From Nitrosomonadales bacterium (GTDB taxonomy: Bacteria > Pseudomonadota > Gammaproteobacteria > Burkholderiales > SG8-41): 6,292 nucleotides of DNA. The position numbers and the translations under genes were made by a program. Location of the stretch: NCBI GenBank assembly GCA_009885185.1, contig VFLF01000074.1:1-6292 (forward strand), read 5' to 3'. The notes under the pieces were generated by a model, which was given only the letters and a program-made list of their open reading frames with translations, was not told where the DNA came from and ran no database searches. Shown here in pieces: positions 1 through 6,256 of the stretch; position 1 is the first letter of the stretch, and every line of letters begins with the position of its first letter.

Positions 1-33
1 ACCACCAAGGGTTCGGGTTACTCGCAGATATAA
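1..33 (+). CDS. Possible 3' end of an upstream gene (partial)
   Basis: Reading from base 1 gives ten codons (TTKGSGYSQI) followed by a TAA stop at 31-33. The stop lies 42 bases before the GTG of the next gene, a normal distance within an operon. Ten residues are too few to name a family. The other two plus-strand frames are also open here, so the reading frame is a guess based on the sensible stop position. If real, this gene is probably co-transcribed with the acyl-CoA dehydrogenases. Confidence 0.3.
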   Translation, partial: TTKGSGYSQI

Positions 34-64
34 TCTTCCGCGCGATCTTTCATATCGCCCCGAC

Positions 65-70
65 AAGGAG
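65..70 (+). promoter_or_regulatory. Ribosome binding site that sets the GTG start
   Basis: AAGGAG sits five bases before the GTG at 76. It is a near-perfect Shine-Dalgarno sequence at a workable distance, and it decides for the GTG start over later ATG codons, which have nothing comparable in front. The resulting N-terminus (MDLRYTPDEKKF) is the usual beginning of an acyl-CoA dehydrogenase. Confidence 0.8.
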
Positions 71-75
71 CCACC

Positions 76-1278
76 GTGGACTTACGATACACGCCCGATG
101 AAAAAAAATTTTGCGATGAAATACGCGAATTTTTCCGCACTGCGCTGCCCGCGCCCATCCGTCGCAAAATGGAACTGGGCCAACGCCTGTCGAAGGAAGA
201 TACCGTCGTCTGGCAACGCATCCTCAACGCCAAGGGCTGGGCGGTGCCGAGCTGGCCGGTGGAATGGGGCGGCACCGATTGGGGCCCGGTCAAGACCTAT
301 ATCTTCAAGGAGGAAATGCAGCTCGCGCCCGCGCCGGACCCGCTGAGTTTTAACGTCAGCATGGTCGGCCCGGTACTGATCGCCTTCGGCACCGATGCGC
401 AAAAGCGCCATTTTCTGCCGCGCGTGGCGAATCTCGATTACTGGTTTTGTCAGGGCTTTTCCGAGCCGGGTGCAGGTTCCGATCTTGCCTCGCTGCGCAC
501 CTCCGCCAAGCGCGACGGCGACCACTACATCGTCAACGGGCAAAAAATCTGGACGTCGCGCGCGCATCACGCCGACTGGATGTTTTGCCTGGTTCGCACC
601 AGCACCGAGGGCAAGCCGCAAACCGGCATTTCCTATCTGCTGATCGACGTCAAAACGCCCGGCCTCACCATTCGTCCGATCCACACTATTGACGGCGAGC
701 ATCATTTTAACGAGGTGTTTTTCGACAACGCGCGCGTTCCCGTCGAGAACATCGTCGGCGAGGAAAACAAGGGCTGGGGCTACGCCAAATACCTGCTCGG
801 CCATGAGCGCGTGGGCATCGCGCGCATCGGCATAGCCAAATATCGCATCCAGCGCGCCAAGGCACTGGCCGCCGAAGTGATGGTGGGCGACACACCACTG
901 GCGCAGACCGAACGCTTCCGCGAAAAAGTTGCTGCGATTGAAATCGAGTTAAAGGCACTGGAGATCACGCAGATGCGTGTCGTCGCCAACGCGGTGCATC
1001 TGCCGCCGGGCGCGCCCGATCCCACCTCGTCGATACTCAAGTTGAAAGGCACCGAGTTGCAGCAGGCCACCACGGAGATTTTGATGGAAGTAGCCGGCGC
1101 GCACGCCATGATCCGACAGCCGGAACATCTGTGGGGCACAGCCACCGAGCCATCGATCGGCCCGGAGTGGACCGCCACCGCGGCGGCGGATTATTTTTAC
1201 ACGCGCGCCGCGTCGATCTACGGCGGATCGAACGAAATTCAGAAAAACGTCATCGCCAAACGCATACTTGAGCTTTAA
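76..1278 (+). CDS. Acyl-CoA dehydrogenase, PimC-like large subunit
   Basis: This 400-residue cytoplasmic flavoprotein belongs to the acyl-CoA dehydrogenase family, which oxidises an acyl-CoA to a 2,3-enoyl-CoA and passes electrons to ETF. Seen: an N-terminal helical domain (about 1-120), a middle beta domain with the signature GFSEPGAGSD (127-136) and NGQKIWTS (154-161), and a C-terminal helical domain ending in IYGGSNEIQ (381-389). The catalytic glutamate of the MCAD type would fall at Gly383 and is absent. Glu244, in LLGHERVGIAR, matches the helix-G position used by isovaleryl-CoA dehydrogenase. The RxQFG...FQ flavin motif is missing, and the QxxGGxG motif is degraded to EVAGAHA (338-344). 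The protein resembles the large subunit of pimeloyl-CoA dehydrogenase and the alpha chains of mycobacterial heteromeric FadE enzymes. The next gene is a second family member 30 bases on. The substrate is unknown. GTG start, supported by AAGGAG. Confidence 0.92.
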   Translation: MDLRYTPDEKKFCDEIREFFRTALPAPIRRKMELGQRLSKEDTVVWQRILNAKGWAVPSWPVEWGGTDWGPVKTYIFKEEMQLAPAPDPLSFNVSMVGPVLIAFGTDAQKRHFLPRVANLDYWFCQGFSEPGAGSDLASLRTSAKRDGDHYIVNGQKIWTSRAHHADWMFCLVRTSTEGKPQTGISYLLIDVKTPGLTIRPIHTIDGEHHFNEVFFDNARVPVENIVGEENKGWGYAKYLLGHERVGIARIGIAKYRIQRAKALAAEVMVGDTPLAQTERFREKVAAIEIELKALEITQMRVVANAVHLPPGAPDPTSSILKLKGTELQQATTEILMEVAGAHAMIRQPEHLWGTATEPSIGPEWTATAAADYFYTRAASIYGGSNEIQKNVIAKRILEL

Positions 1279-1308
1279 TCCTCGCGGCCAAACCAGGGAA
1301 ACAAGCAC

Positions 1309-2463
1309 ATGGACTTTGATTTCAGCGACGAACAACGCATGTTGAAGGATAGCGTCGGGCAACTGATCACCGACCGCTATGATTTCGAGCAGCGCAAAAA
1401 ATACATGAAGGAAGCCACCGGCTACAGCCGCGCGCAATGGGAGCAGTACGCCGAGATGGGTTTGCTGGGCCTGCCGTTTGACGAACAGTACGACGGCAGC
1501 GGCGGCGGCCCGGTGGAGACCATGATCGTGATGGAAGCCTTCGGGCGCGGCCTGGTGCTGGAGCCGTATCTCGCCACCGTGGTGCTGGGCGGCGGCTTGG
1601 TCAACTTGGGCGGCAACAACGCGCAGCGCGCGGCGATACTGCCGAAGATCGCCGACGGCAGCCTGCTGATGGCCTTTGCACACAGTGAAGCGCAATCACG
1701 CTACGATCTGGCCGATGTCGCCACCACCGCCAAACGCGATGCCGACGGCTGGATACTCGACGGCGAAAAAAGTTTTGTCGCGCACGGCAACTGCGCCGAC
1801 AAGCTGGTGGTGTCCGCGCGCATCTCGGGGAGCCGCGCAAGTCGCGACGGCATTGCGCTGTTTCTGGTCGATGCCAAGGCGCCGGGTGTGTCGCGCGACA
1901 GCTACGAAACCCAGGATGGCCTGCGCGCGGCGCAAATCAGACTGTCGGGCGTGAAGGTCAACTCCAATGATGCCATCGGCGACCCCGGCAAGGCGCTGCC
2001 GCTGATCGAGCGCATTGCCGACCACGCACTGACCGCGGTGGCCGCCGAAGCCGTCGGCGCGATGAGTGCGGCGCATGAAATCACGCTCGACTACCTACGC
2101 ACGCGCAAGCAGTTCGGTGTCGCCATCGGCAGCTTTCAGGTTTTGCAGCACCGCGCGGTGGATATTCTCGTGAGCCTTGAACAAGCGCGCAGCATGGCGC
2201 TTTACGCCACCATGATGGTGAACGATCCCGATCCAGCGGAACGCTCCAAGGCCGTCTCGGCAGCCACCGTGCAGATACGCCGCTCCGGCAAGTTCATCGG
2301 CCAGCAAGTCGTTCAATTACACGGCGGCATCGGCATGACTCTCGAATACAAAATCGGCCACTACTTCAAGCGCCTCACCGCGATGGAGTCATTGCTGGGC
2401 GACACCGATCACCATCTCGCCGCCGTGGCGCGCGCGGGCGGACTTATTGAGGCACACCTCTGA
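1309..2463 (+). CDS. Acyl-CoA dehydrogenase, PimD-like small subunit
   Basis: This 384-residue second acyl-CoA dehydrogenase follows 30 bases after the first, with AGGGA at 1295-1299 as ribosome binding site. Seen: the N-terminus MDFDFSDEQRML, an N-terminal helical domain, and a beta domain from about 120 to 230. The C-terminal domain carries RKQFGVAIGSFQ (266-277) and QLHGGIGMT (336-344), the family's flavin-contacting motifs. The usual TEPxAGSD loop is replaced by HSEAQSRYDLADV (125-137). Neither known catalytic-glutamate position holds a glutamate: Gly364 in LLGDTDHH replaces the MCAD-type residue, and the helix-G site reads DHALTAV. By comparison with PimC/PimD and the alpha2-beta2 FadE pairs, this is probably a partner subunit that supplies flavin contacts but is not catalytic alone. 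It may instead be an independent enzyme with an unrecognised base. It is followed after one base by the hydroxyacid dehydrogenase. Confidence 0.92.
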   Translation: MDFDFSDEQRMLKDSVGQLITDRYDFEQRKKYMKEATGYSRAQWEQYAEMGLLGLPFDEQYDGSGGGPVETMIVMEAFGRGLVLEPYLATVVLGGGLVNLGGNNAQRAAILPKIADGSLLMAFAHSEAQSRYDLADVATTAKRDADGWILDGEKSFVAHGNCADKLVVSARISGSRASRDGIALFLVDAKAPGVSRDSYETQDGLRAAQIRLSGVKVNSNDAIGDPGKALPLIERIADHALTAVAAEAVGAMSAAHEITLDYLRTRKQFGVAIGSFQVLQHRAVDILVSLEQARSMALYATMMVNDPDPAERSKAVSAATVQIRRSGKFIGQQVVQLHGGIGMTLEYKIGHYFKRLTAMESLLGDTDHHLAAVARAGGLIEAHL

Positions 2464-2464
2464 C

Positions 2465-3403
2465 ATGCAACACGAAATCGTCATCACCGCGCAGGGCCAC
2501 AAACCCACCGCGGAACGTCTGGCGCGGGAATTTACCGCACTCAAATTATGGGAAGCCACTGACCGCGCGGCGGCGCTCAAGTCCGCCGCACCGCGCGTGC
2601 GCGGGCTGGCCCACACCGGCCACGCCAAGGTGGACAGCGCGATGATGGATGCGCTGCCCAAGCTCGAAATCATTTCCAACTTCGGTGTCGGCGTGGATCA
2701 GATCGATCTCGCCGCCGCCAAACAGCGCGGCATCATCGTCACCAACACCGCCGGCGTGCTGAACGAGTGCGTCGCCGACTGCGCCATGGCGCTGGTGCTG
2801 AGCACGCTGCGCAAAATTCCGCAGTCGGGCGCGTATCTGCGCGCGGGCCTGTGGCAGACGCGCGGCGCGTATCCGCTGGGCACCTCACTCGGCGGCAAAA
2901 CCCTCGGCATCCTGGGCCTAGGCCGCATCGGCGAAGCCATCGCCAAACGTGCCCAAGCCTTCGGCATGGTGATCCGTTATCACAATCGTAGCCGCAAAGA
3001 CGTGCCCTATGCCTACGACGACAGCGCGGTGGCTCTGGCGAAAACCGCCGACGTGCTACTGGTCATCACCCCCGGCGGCGCGGATACCGACAAGCTGGTC
3101 AACGCCGGGGCGCTGGATGCGCTCGGCCCGCAGGGGTATCTCATCAACGTCGCGCGCGGCTCGGTGGTGGACGAACAGGTGCTGTTGCGCTATCTGCAAG
3201 AAAACAAAATCGCCGGCGCAGGACTCGATGTTTTCGAGCATGAACCGAAGGTGCCGCCGGAATTTTTCACGCTCGACAACGTGGTGCTCACCCCGCATGT
3301 CGCCAGCGCAACCATCGAGACCCGCAAGGCGATGGGCGATCTGCAAATCGAGAATCTGCATCTGCATTTCGCCGGCAAGCCGGTGAAAACGCCGGTGATA
3401 TAG
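2465..3403 (+). CDS. D-isomer-specific 2-hydroxyacid dehydrogenase, glyoxylate/hydroxypyruvate reductase type
   Basis: This 312-residue cytoplasmic oxidoreductase interconverts a 2-oxo acid and the D-2-hydroxy acid. Seen: an N-terminal substrate domain with SNFGVGVDQIDL (71-82), a Rossmann domain with GLGRIG (151-156), and the catalytic triad Arg231 (NVARGSVVDE), Glu260 (DVFEHEP) and His278 (TPHVAS). After the second Rossmann strand comes YHNRSRK (172-178). Basic residues there usually favour NADP(H) over NAD(H), as in HPR2-type hydroxypyruvate reductases. Length is normal. ATG at 2465 is chosen because it starts directly at the first beta strand (MQHEIVITAQ). It lies one base after the preceding stop and has GAGG at 2449-2452. 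A TTG at 2447 in the same frame would add six residues and overlap the upstream gene. Tight spacing implies translation coupled to the dehydrogenases. The exact substrate (glyoxylate, hydroxypyruvate or a larger 2-oxo acid) cannot be read from the sequence. Confidence 0.93.
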   Translation: MQHEIVITAQGHKPTAERLAREFTALKLWEATDRAAALKSAAPRVRGLAHTGHAKVDSAMMDALPKLEIISNFGVGVDQIDLAAAKQRGIIVTNTAGVLNECVADCAMALVLSTLRKIPQSGAYLRAGLWQTRGAYPLGTSLGGKTLGILGLGRIGEAIAKRAQAFGMVIRYHNRSRKDVPYAYDDSAVALAKTADVLLVITPGGADTDKLVNAGALDALGPQGYLINVARGSVVDEQVLLRYLQENKIAGAGLDVFEHEPKVPPEFFTLDNVVLTPHVASATIETRKAMGDLQIENLHLHFAGKPVKTPVI

Positions 3404-3417
3404 CGAGTCTATTCGAC
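3404..3417. other. Convergent gene junction without a terminator
   Basis: Fourteen bases separate the TAG of the plus-strand hydroxyacid dehydrogenase from the TAA of the minus-strand Bug gene. The interval has no GC-rich hairpin and no T-run in either direction. Transcripts from both sides must therefore read into the opposite gene, or stop by Rho-type termination. Confidence 0.6.
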
Positions 3418-4410
3418 TTACTCCGCCTTCACCCCCGCCGCCTTCACCACCTTCGCCCACTTCTCCGTCTCCAGCGCGATATACGCCGCAAACTGTTCCG
3501 GCGAACCACCGACCACATCGCCGCCCTCTTCCGTCAGGCGTGTGCGCACGATGGGAATTTGCAGCACCGCGGTAATTTCCTTGTGCAGTAGCGCGGCGAT
3601 TTCACGCGGCACTTTCGCCGGCAGCAGCACGCCGTACCACTGCATGGCCTCAAAGCCGGACAATCCGCTCTCTGCCACCGTGGGTACATCCGGCAGCACC
3701 GGCGAACGCAGCGGGCCGCTGACGCCCAGTGCGCGCAAGCGGCCTGACTTCACATGCGGCAAGGTCGGCACGATATTGTTCATCGCCAGCTGCACTTGCC
3801 CCGCGATCAAATCCACCGCCGCCGGCGCGCTGCCGCGGTATGGCACATGCACCACGTCCACACCCGCCATGTTCTTGAATAACTCCATCGCCAAATGCGA
3901 CATTGCGCCCATGCCGGAGGACGCGTAGCTGTATTTCTTTGGGCTGCCTTTCAACAGGCGAATCAGCTCGGCGCTGGATTTTGCGGGCAACGCCGGATTC
4001 ACCGCCAGCACAAACGGCGCGCGGCTCACCTGCATCACCGGCGCGAAATCACGCTTCACGTCATACGGCAGTTTTTGCAGCGCGGGATTCACCGCGATGG
4101 CGCTGCCGGTATTGATCAACAACGTGTAGCCGTCTGGATTGGCCTTCGCCACCACATCCGCGCCAATCACACCACCCGCACCTGGCCGGTTATCAACGAT
4201 CACCGTCTGCCCCATACGCTCGCCGAGTTTTTCGCCGACCGCGCGCGCCACAAAATCCGAACCACCGCCGGGCGCAGAGCCGGTGACGAAACGCATCGGC
4301 TTGGTGGGATAGCCCGCTATTCCGGCTGCCTGTGCTGACACGCCAGCCGCCAGCAGCACTATCAACCCCGCACGCACAAAATACGTCGTTCGATCCATAT
4401 TGGCAGACAT
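3418..4410 (-). CDS. Bug/TctC-family periplasmic solute-binding protein
   Basis: This 330-residue secreted protein belongs to the Bug (tripartite tricarboxylate transporter receptor, TctC) family, which binds carboxylates and other small ligands in the periplasm. Seen: a signal peptide with a basic start (MDRTTYFVR), a hydrophobic core (about 14-25) and a likely cleavage site near SAQA/AG (28/29). Mature-protein hallmarks are YPTKPMRFV (34-42), PGGGSDFVAR (47-56), VDNRPGAGGVIGA (72-84), PDGYTLL (92-98), HVPYRGSAPA (188-197) and LPDVPTVAESG (239-249). Length is typical. The start is uncertain. ATG at 4410 and ATG at 4398 (326 residues) both give a good signal peptide, and neither has a clear Shine-Dalgarno. 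An upstream ATG at 4545 would run into sulP and spoil the signal peptide, so it was rejected. No TctA/TctB membrane partner is in the window, as is common for orphan Bug genes. The ligand is unknown. Same strand as sulP, 43 bases downstream. Confidence 0.93.
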   Translation of the reverse strand: MSANMDRTTYFVRAGLIVLLAAGVSAQAAGIAGYPTKPMRFVTGSAPGGGSDFVARAVGEKLGERMGQTVIVDNRPGAGGVIGADVVAKANPDGYTLLINTGSAIAVNPALQKLPYDVKRDFAPVMQVSRAPFVLAVNPALPAKSSAELIRLLKGSPKKYSYASSGMGAMSHLAMELFKNMAGVDVVHVPYRGSAPAAVDLIAGQVQLAMNNIVPTLPHVKSGRLRALGVSGPLRSPVLPDVPTVAESGLSGFEAMQWYGVLLPAKVPREIAALLHKEITAVLQIPIVRTRLTEEGGDVVGGSPEQFAAYIALETEKWAKVVKAAGVKAE

Positions 4411-4453
4411 ATTGTAAGTATTTGTTTTTATTGATAAATAATAAATACCGTCT
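4411..4453 (-). promoter_or_regulatory. AT-rich spacer, possible promoter or operator of the Bug gene
   Basis: These 43 bases between sulP and the Bug gene are very AT-rich in an otherwise GC-rich window. They contain a short perfect dyad, TTTAT-TG-ATAAA (4427-4438), beside a mirror-like run ATAAATAATAAATA (4434-4447). No convincing -35/-10 pair can be assigned. The spacer could hold a promoter or regulator site for the Bug gene, or serve as an unstructured leader compensating for its missing Shine-Dalgarno. Confidence 0.35.
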
Positions 4454-6079
4454 TCAGGCGCGCTCGGCGGCCCGCGCGCACGCTGCCGCAAGATCAGGCA
4501 CAAAATTCGCGGCGCCCAGCCGCGCAGCGAAACCTGAACGTTCAAACAGGGAACGCGGCTGCTCGTTGGCGCCTGCGATGATCAGCATCTTGCCGTTTTT
4601 TTTGAGCTTGCGATGCAAGACATCGAGCATGTCGAGTCCGGTGGTGTCGACATTGATGGTTTTCTGCATGTCGAGAATCAGCGCGCGCGCCGGATCGGCC
4701 GGGTCGGCGTGAACGAGCAGCCGCTCGATCTTGTTTGCTGAGCCGAAAAACAACGATCCATACACGCTATACGCGCGCACGCCCTGTCCCGCCACCACCG
4801 CCGGCACCGAGAGTTCGCTAACGCGCGTAAGCCCCGAAATACGCGTAATGAAAAACAGTGCGGCAAGCACCATGCCGGCCTCCACCGCCACCGTCAGATC
4901 CAGTACTACCGTCAGCACGAACGCCGATAGCAGCACCGCGCGGTAGTTGAAGGTATAACGCCGCAGCTCCCTGAAATCGCGCCACTCCGCCATGTTCCAC
5001 GCCACCACCACGAGTATCGCTGACAGCACGCACAGCGGAATGTGTTTGGCTGCGGGCGCGGCAATCAGCACGATCAGCAGCAGGGTGAACGCATGGATGA
5101 TGCCGGAGACCGGAGTGACTGCGCCCATGTTCACATTGGTGCTGGTGCGCGCGATGGCGCCGGTGGCGCAAAAACCGCCGAACAGCGGCGCTACCAGATT
5201 GGCGATGCCCTGCGCCATCAACTCCTGATTCGGGTCGTGACGGTCGTCGATCATATTGTCCGCAACGGTCGCCGACAGCAGGGATTCGATAGCGCCGAGC
5301 AAGGCGATCGTAAACGCTGGAAACACCAGGTAGCGCAACGTATCGAGCGTGATCGACGGCCACACCAGCGCAGGCAGCGCGTGCGGCATCTCGCCGAAGC
5401 GCGAGCCGATGGTTTCGACGTTTAGTTGCAGCAGCGCGGCCGCGATTGTGCCCGCGACCAGCGCGACCAGAGGGCTCGGCACGACGCGCCACGCCTTGGG
5501 CCAGAACACGATCAGCGCGAGGCACGCCAGTCCCAGACCCATGCTTTCGATATTCACGGTGGGCAGGGCCTTCCACAACAGGCTGACCTTGGCAAAAAAC
5601 TCGGCTGGTAGCGCTGCCGTGTCCAGCCCGAAGAATTCCTTGACCTGCGACAACAGAATCAGTACCGCGATGCCCTTGGTGAAACCACTGATCACGGATA
5701 CCGGAATAAACCGTATCCAGGTGCCCATGCGTGCAAGTCCCATGGCGAGCAGCATGGCCCCCGCCATCATGGTGCAGATCAGCAGGTTGGCAACGCCATA
5801 TTGAGTGACGATGCCATAAACGATGACGATAAAGGCGCCCGTCGGCCCGCCGATCTGCACTCGCGAACCGCCCAGCGCAGAAATGATAAAGCCCGCGATA
5901 ATCGCGGTGTAAATACCTGCCTCGGGTTTCATGCCCGAGGCGATGGCAAACGCAATCGCCAGCGGCAATGCCAGCACACCCACCGTGACGCCAGCGGCGG
6001 CATCGGCCGCAAACTGACTCGACCTGTAGCCTTGCAGCGCATTGACCAGCCGTGGACGGAAACGAGGCAGCCGGATCAT
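4454..6079 (-). CDS. SulP (SLC26) family anion transporter with STAS domain
   Basis: This 541-residue inner-membrane transporter belongs to a family that moves sulfate, bicarbonate or dicarboxylates. Seen: a short cytoplasmic start (MIRLPRFRPRLVNALQGY), then many hydrophobic segments from about residue 27 to 412. The first repeat has the family hallmark GVLALPLAIAFAIASG (34-49) and GGSRVQIGGPTGAF (70-83). The second repeat has LLGAIESLLSA (260-270) and ATGAIARTSTN (305-315). A cytoplasmic STAS domain spans about 432-541, with RAYSVYGSLFFGSANK and VDTTGLDML (477-485). Thr occupies both places where anti-sigma antagonists have Ser. Stretches such as VVAWNMAEW resemble E. coli DauA, a C4-dicarboxylate transporter, but similar text occurs across bacterial SulPs, so the substrate stays open. 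The arginine usual after the ARTxTN helix is replaced by Asn317. The start fits the family N-terminus, although no clear Shine-Dalgarno precedes it. First gene of a minus-strand pair with the Bug gene. Confidence 0.95.
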   Translation of the reverse strand: MIRLPRFRPRLVNALQGYRSSQFAADAAAGVTVGVLALPLAIAFAIASGMKPEAGIYTAIIAGFIISALGGSRVQIGGPTGAFIVIVYGIVTQYGVANLLICTMMAGAMLLAMGLARMGTWIRFIPVSVISGFTKGIAVLILLSQVKEFFGLDTAALPAEFFAKVSLLWKALPTVNIESMGLGLACLALIVFWPKAWRVVPSPLVALVAGTIAAALLQLNVETIGSRFGEMPHALPALVWPSITLDTLRYLVFPAFTIALLGAIESLLSATVADNMIDDRHDPNQELMAQGIANLVAPLFGGFCATGAIARTSTNVNMGAVTPVSGIIHAFTLLLIVLIAAPAAKHIPLCVLSAILVVVAWNMAEWRDFRELRRYTFNYRAVLLSAFVLTVVLDLTVAVEAGMVLAALFFITRISGLTRVSELSVPAVVAGQGVRAYSVYGSLFFGSANKIERLLVHADPADPARALILDMQKTINVDTTGLDMLDVLHRKLKKNGKMLIIAGANEQPRSLFERSGFAARLGAANFVPDLAAACARAAERA

Positions 6080-6200
6080 GTCACGCGTGAGGACACAGAG
6101 GACATCAGTAGACGCCCGATCGTGCGATCATTTTTGTGTTGATTCCAATGCCAATGTCCCGTTTGCTTAAGGTGACAGCGCGAATTCAGCGCGCATCCTC

Positions 6201-6206
6201 ATTATA
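6201..6206 (-). promoter_or_regulatory. Candidate -10 box for sulP
   Basis: The minus strand reads GTTTATAATGAGG here, giving a perfect TATAAT hexamer. Seventeen to eighteen bases upstream (around 6224-6230) the sequence is a poor match to TTGACA. Transcription would begin near 6194, leaving a leader of about 115 bases before the sulP ATG. It is called on the -10 match and its position only. Confidence 0.4.
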
Positions 6207-6250
6207 AACGCCGCCTTCACACACCACCAGCCGCGCGCCGTGCATTCCGC

Positions 6251-6256
6251 TACAAT
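6251..6256 (+). promoter_or_regulatory. Candidate -10 box for the gene starting at 6285
   Basis: TACAAT occurs in the context CCGCTACAATGCCGCGC. This form of -10 (GCTACAATGC) is often found before genes of beta- and gammaproteobacteria. The -35 region around 6228-6233 does not match the consensus. The predicted start of transcription near 6263 would give a leader of only about 20 bases before ATG 6285. Confidence 0.4.

Noticed and set aside
29..34. TATAAT hexamer before the first acyl-CoA dehydrogenase
   Set aside because: No -35 match lies at the right distance, and it overlaps the probable stop codon of an upstream gene. Operon read-through is more likely.
82..804. Long open frame of 240 codons on the minus strand opposite the first acyl-CoA dehydrogenase
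   Set aside because: Antisense frames stay open by chance in GC-rich coding DNA. Its translation shows no recognisable domain, while the plus strand encodes a complete, well-conserved enzyme.
1279..1308. Search for a terminator or promoter between the two acyl-CoA dehydrogenases
   Set aside because: Thirty bases with only an AGGGA ribosome binding site were found; no hairpin or promoter, consistent with an operon.
949..1695. Open frame of 248 codons on the minus strand across the junction of the two acyl-CoA dehydrogenases
   Set aside because: Composition is typical of a shadow frame (rich in Ala, Arg, His, Gln), with no recognisable domain, and both overlapped genes are clearly real.
4411..4545. 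N-terminal extension of the Bug protein to an ATG at 4545
   Set aside because: It would overlap the end of sulP, place 45 extra residues before the signal peptide, and cross the AT-rich spacer. Starts at 4410 or 4398 fit the family.
4589..4605. T-run inside sulP that might be a frameshift or slippage site
   Set aside because: It encodes KLKKNGK in the STAS domain (residues 491-497), and the frame continues normally on both sides.
4818..5576. 252-codon open frame on the same strand as sulP in another frame
   Set aside because: The Arg/Ala/His-rich translation without motifs is the usual frame-shifted reading of a GC-rich membrane-protein gene. The SulP frame is intact throughout.
6118..6135. 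GATC-GTGC-GATC hairpin followed by ATTTTT, like a terminator
   Set aside because: The stem has only four or five base pairs and no plus-strand gene ends nearby, so there is nothing for it to terminate.
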